Assembly (NCBI GenBank): GCA_030761205.1 | Contig: JAULJL010000004.1 | Span: 24,897,172 to 24,961,171, forward strand | Source of the DNA: Fremontodendron californicum | Taxonomy: Eukaryota; Streptophyta; Magnoliopsida; Malvales; Malvaceae | Length of the DNA: 64,000 nt | Reading direction: 5' to 3' | Shown: one piece after another, positions 59,971-64,000 of the stretch | Position numbering within the stretch: the stretch's first letter is position 1 | Layout of the letters: every line of letters starts with the position of its first letter | Made by a program: the position numbers and the translations under genes | Notes under the pieces: generated by a model | The model's database searches: none | What the model was told of the DNA's origin: nothing | The model's input: the letters and a program-made list of their open reading frames with translations, nothing else

Positions 59971-62900
59971 ATGGCAAAGCGTAGACGATTGAATATCATT
60001 AGGGCAGATCGGAGCTCTAACTCTCAATTGCAAAGGCAATCTGAACAACAATCAATGCCAGCAAGATCCGAGCCTCCACAACATGAGCCTTTGCAAGAGC
60101 CTCCACAACAATCAATGCCACCAACTTCTTCTTCTACCTCTAATCCAACTGAAGATGCTACATTGGGTAACCCTCATTCTTAATGTACTATTCCAGTATT
60201 GTAGTTTAATTATTAATGTATTAAATTGTTTTATATTATATAATTGTTATATGTAGACAATGCTCCACGTAGAAAGGTTCGAGGTGCCACACGTATGGCT
60301 GATATTTGGGATTTAGAAGAATGGGGGCATGTTGTTGTTAAGGTGAATGATCACAATATACCAATTGGTAAAGAATCTTGCACTTTAACACGATTCATTG
60401 GTACATTGGTGAGAATGCCTAGTTTTGCACCTATTAGTTACCAAAATTGGGATGAAATGCCGGATTTGAAGAAATAAGAAATGTGGGAAACAATAGAGGT
60501 AGAAGATATTAAATGTTTTAGTTTCTAGTTCATGTGTTCTTACAGTATTCACACAACTTGACATGATTTTCTTTATTTTGTGTTTTCCTTTTCCAAAATT
60601 TTAGTCCAAGTTTGAATTTCAGAAATTCGATTCTGATGCACCTGTTAATGAAGAAACTATTCAAGAAATTAAGACTTGGACAATAAAGAACATGAGTACA
60701 AAGTGGAGGCAATGGAAGAATGATTTGAAGTCTAAATTTTATGATGAACACACAACACCAGAGGAAATGGCTGCTAAGGTTGATGATCCCCGGATTGACA
60801 AAGAGCAATTTATTTTAATTGTTGCACATTGGTTGACTGGTAAAGCGAAGGTAGATATTTATAAACTATATTTTAATTTTCTTTTATTAATCGAAGGTAG
60901 AAATTGCTGCACATTGGTTAATTACAACCTTTTCTTTTCTTTTATTTGAATTTGCTTTTATAGGAACAAAGTGATTTAAACAAAACAAATCGCTCAAAGT
61001 TAGATGAGCCTCATTGTAGTGGAACAAAATCATTCTCTAGGATCATCCAAACTTTGGTACTTACATCAATTTTTTCCTTTCAGTTAAATTTATATGAAGT
61101 CTACTTTATGTATTTGTGGTTTTGTTATCTAGATAGTTAATAGATGATTTTTGTAGAGCGAACAAGCTAATAGAGTTCAACCATCACGTGCTGAGGTGTA
61201 TATTCATACTCGTACACGTAAAGATGGAAGTGTTGTGAATAAGAAGACAGCAGAAATTGTGGTATTCTATCCTTTTTTTTTTTCTTTATTTATCTGGCCT
61301 ACAACTATGCTTATGTTAATTGAACAAAGATTTTGTTTCATGTAACACTTTCCTTATAGGAACTCATGAAAAAAAGTTTGGATGAAATTGGATCTGAAAA
61401 TTCTCAAGAACGCTCATGGAAAGATGATGTGTATTCAAAAGTTAAAGGACCAGAGAAAAAAGGGCGTGTTCGTTGTTTGGGAACAATATCTACTTCATCG
61501 CAGAAATCGACTTCATCATGTTCTCGAACAATGCAGCGTGATGAAAAGGTACTAGGGTTAGAGGCTAAGGTTGAAGAATTGAAGGCAGCTTTGGGTAATG
61601 TTTTATCAGTGTTTCAAAGATAATTTCCTAACGAGAACGTAGATATTTTGGCTTCTGCTACTCGCGTAGCCAATAGAGAAGTAATATATTTCTATAGCAG
61701 CGTTAATGTAGAATAAATTCATCTTTTCAAATATATTCATCTGCTTCATTGTGGTAGGATTGTGGAACTTGAAATGTAAATCATCTTTCACATAATATCT
61801 AGGTTAGGTATGTTGCTTGATTGTGGTAGGATTGTGGAACTTGAAATAAAAATAGGTTGCAGAGAAAGTTGTATGTATAGGGATGATTTTCATACCATTT
61901 TTTTTATTATCGTTCTCGTATTTGTTCTTATTGTCTTTCTTCTGAAAAATAGGATTTTGGTTTCCTTTTCAGAAGCTTCTTGGATAATTATTGCCAATGC
62001 TAACTAACCAATTAACAGCAAAATGAATGTGTTTGAGCCTTTACTAATAAGTCCTCCTAAATCATAATTTGTTCAGGTACACTTCTTAAATGTTACTTGC
62101 CTAGACCTCATGTACTGGTTTTTAATACAGACGCATATATGTCTGATTTCTATTATGTATATTAAATATTAGTTTAAACTCATTTAAGTAAGAAGCAATA
62201 TAAGTTATAAGCCTGAGATAATAGGTTCCCACTTCCCATGAGCAAGGCAATTAAAAGAACAGTAGAGTAGTAATCTGTAAGGTTAGGAAAAATGTTTAAA
62301 GTCATTAATAATAATAGTTTAATCTTAGATAAGTTAGTGTCTAAAAAAAATTAAAGGTAATTTGAGTCCTTGTACCTTCTGATTCTGAACTAGATAATTA
62401 GGTCTTTTTCATCTTCATGCTCCAAACAAGGCAACAACTCATAAAACTACTTGGTTATACTTCCATATATATATATATATATACTGTTTTGTTTAGTCTT
62501 AGTACACCACTCCAAAGTCCTTATTCTTTGTTGAGTAATAGTTCGAGTAAGTCTTGAACGAGAACGTAGATGTGTTTTTTTTCTTGTCTTTTTAACCAAG
62601 TAGTTTGTTGCTTGGGACAACCTTACAATCATGAAACAGATTTTATATGGCCAGCTGTTAGAATTTATAGTATAGTAAATAAGCATTTCGTTGGACACGC
62701 TCATGAAACAAAACTTCAAAATGGAAAGGAATCCTTGGTTGGTACGCATGGGTGAAACGACTGATAGGATTCATTTGCTCAAGTCATTTGGGCTCGTTTT
62801 ATGTGTTTAGGTGTTGCTCATACTCATGATCAAATTGGGGAAGTTAATTTTCTAATGCTTTCTTTCTTTCTTCGGGTTAATTAGTGATACTCATACGAGC

Positions 62901-63729
62901 CACTAGTGTAGTGATTATTTTGAAGCTGAGCTCCAATTTTCGAGTGGTGTCGTGTGGAACCTTATAAAGCCTAGGTTCCATCACTAAGCTGAATGTATAT
63001 TTGTAAGTGACTGTTGGCTGTTGGCTTGGGGAGGTTCATTTGCTTGGTGGTTGTTTGTTGGCTGTTGGAATATGATTCTTTGATATGCAAATCGAAGACT
63101 TTATTTTTTACTTGATTTTATTTTCTTTTAGTTAGGTTGTAGGTTGTTAACACTTAAACTTGTTCCTCTTAAGCTTTTATTGTGTTGAAATGTTAATTAT
63201 TATGTATTCTTGACACTTAAAAACTTGTATCTTCTAAGTTTGAAACTGTGTTGACACTTCATTGTTATGCATTGTTGAAAATTGAATTGACAAAGTCTGG
63301 AATCGATATAATCGACTTAATCGATTGGATCAAGTCGGTTTTGGTTATGAACATCTAAGATATCTCTATTTACAGTTATTGCATTTACAGCTTCTTGGAC
63401 AATTTAGTTTGTTTATTTTGGTCGATTTCATTAAACTGTAACAAGAAAGAAAAGGAAGAACTTTTTACTATTTTTATTTAATTATATTTTTACCTTTTGA
63501 GCTTAATTCAATAAATATATATTGACAGAACATATACTTTTTAGGTACCTGATGCTAGTATTGCTCCAAATTTGTCACCAATAATAAGGTCTTCAACTTC
63601 TAGTCATTAAGTTAATGAAAATGAAGATGGTAAACTACTTGATTATTTTATTCTTCTATATTGACTTTATTACTTAATTGCTGCACATTGGTTAATATTT
63701 GTCAATTTTATGCAGATGCTGCTCCATAG
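59971..63729 (+). pseudogene. Second CACTA gene, Transposase_24-like (TnpA position), three stops
   Basis: The exons 59971-60166, 60257-60498, 60605-60850, 60964-61056, 61157-61261, 61360-61680, 63545-63629 and 63716-63729 all keep phase. The start MAKRRRLN leads a Q/P-rich stretch. The conserved part then reads GATRMADIWDL, KNMSTKWRQWKNDLK, PSRAEVYIHTRTRKDG and KVEELKAALGNVL (likely coiled coil), as in the plant Ptta/En/Spm (PF03004) family found next to Tnp2 in CACTA elements. It probably binds the subterminal repeats. Stops lie at 60475-60477, 61621-61623 and 63608-63610, each TAA where CAA would fit. The terminal exons beyond 61680 are inferred only from splice phase. Confidence 0.8.
61681..63544. 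other. Large intron of the second CACTA gene
   Basis: The 1.9-kb intron is inferred from the phase-matched exons on both sides. It holds a 28-bp direct repeat (GTGGTAGGATTGTGGAACTTG at about 61752 and 61824) and a (TA)n tract at about 62464-62482. An open stretch at 62570-62755 has no recognisable family. Confidence 0.5.
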
Positions 63730-64000
63730 GAATATTCATGAGATTTGAATTGCTTATTTCACTGTATTATGACTTTAGCTTGCGACTTTTATTTAGCTTG
63801 TAAAAGTTATATAATTAAGATAATTTATTTGTAATTTTATTTTTAATATTATGAAATATTTTGTAGTTTCTTATAATGGATTTTGTACTTTCTTATAATG
63901 GATTTCTTATCTTGGATTAAATTAGAAATATATCAATATTAGTAATTGAAAATATGAAAAAAATTTATTTTTACTCACCTCTATACTGACAATTCATATA

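Larger units (their letters stand above)
52858..64000 (+). mobile_element. CACTA (En/Spm) transposon, left terminus to window end
   Basis: The terminus CACTACAAACAAATTGTC at 52858 is followed by the dense subterminal ACCGACGG/CCGTCGG-type motifs of CACTA elements. Two element genes follow in the same direction. The last bases (CTATACTGAC at about 63981) look like the start of the opposite subterminal repeats, so the right end should lie just beyond the window. The TSD cannot be checked. Confidence 0.92.

Noticed and set aside
62570..62755. Open frame with protein-like text in the large CACTA intron
   Set aside because: There are no recognised motifs and no splice support, so I left it as intron sequence.
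1..64000. tRNA, rRNA, CRISPR or organelle-derived sequence
   Set aside because: I looked for conserved tRNA boxes, rRNA cores and spaced palindromic repeats and saw none. The only regular repeats are the minisatellite and the transposon termini.

Overview
This is nuclear DNA from a flowering plant, most likely a eudicot. It is AT-rich and intron-dense, contains one orthodox plant gene (an ACA10-type plasma-membrane Ca2+ pump with 33 coding exons), and is otherwise dominated by four kinds of plant transposon. I cannot name the species. All splice sites were read by eye and checked for frame continuity.

113-17139 is a very large, apparently complete Mutator-like element (MULE). It has matching ends, a perfect 9-bp target duplication (ATAAAAAAG) and long, nested inverted arms. 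It carries a FAR1/FHY3-type transposase (+ strand, one frameshift), a GRF zinc-finger/coiled-coil/membrane-tail gene (- strand), a 2.3-kb minisatellite with a three-unit higher-order pattern, and an 11-exon Ulp1-like cysteine peptidase gene (- strand, three stops). A piece of a chromomethylase gene (chromodomain exons with their introns) sits inside the left arm only.

17149-24290 is a nest. A 5'-truncated LINE with a 10-bp target duplication and poly(A) carries a nearly intact Ty1/copia element (18820-23700, 332-bp LTRs, 5-bp duplication CTTAG) inside its ORF2. 24290-28700 is AT-rich non-coding sequence with a hAT-type MITE (8-bp duplication).

28713-51315 (- strand) is the ACA10-like gene: 1,080 codons, all frames consistent, a GC-AG intron directly after the exon coding the phosphorylation motif, and a 5'-UTR intron ending 4 nt before the start codon. 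Its introns hold two members of a hAT-like MITE family and an RTE-type LINE remnant. The promoter has a TATA box and an upstream G-box.

52858 to the window end is the left part of a CACTA (En/Spm) element. Its terminal module is present three times in tandem, followed by a TnpD-type transposase (Transpos_assoc, Transposase_21, DUF4218/4216 regions) and a second gene with a Transposase_24-like domain. Both keep good exon structure but carry single-codon stops. The right end lies outside the window.

The most novel-looking object is the 17-kb MULE, which combines a transposase, a SUMO-protease-like gene, a GRF-membrane protein and a fragment of the host's own DNA-methylation machinery.
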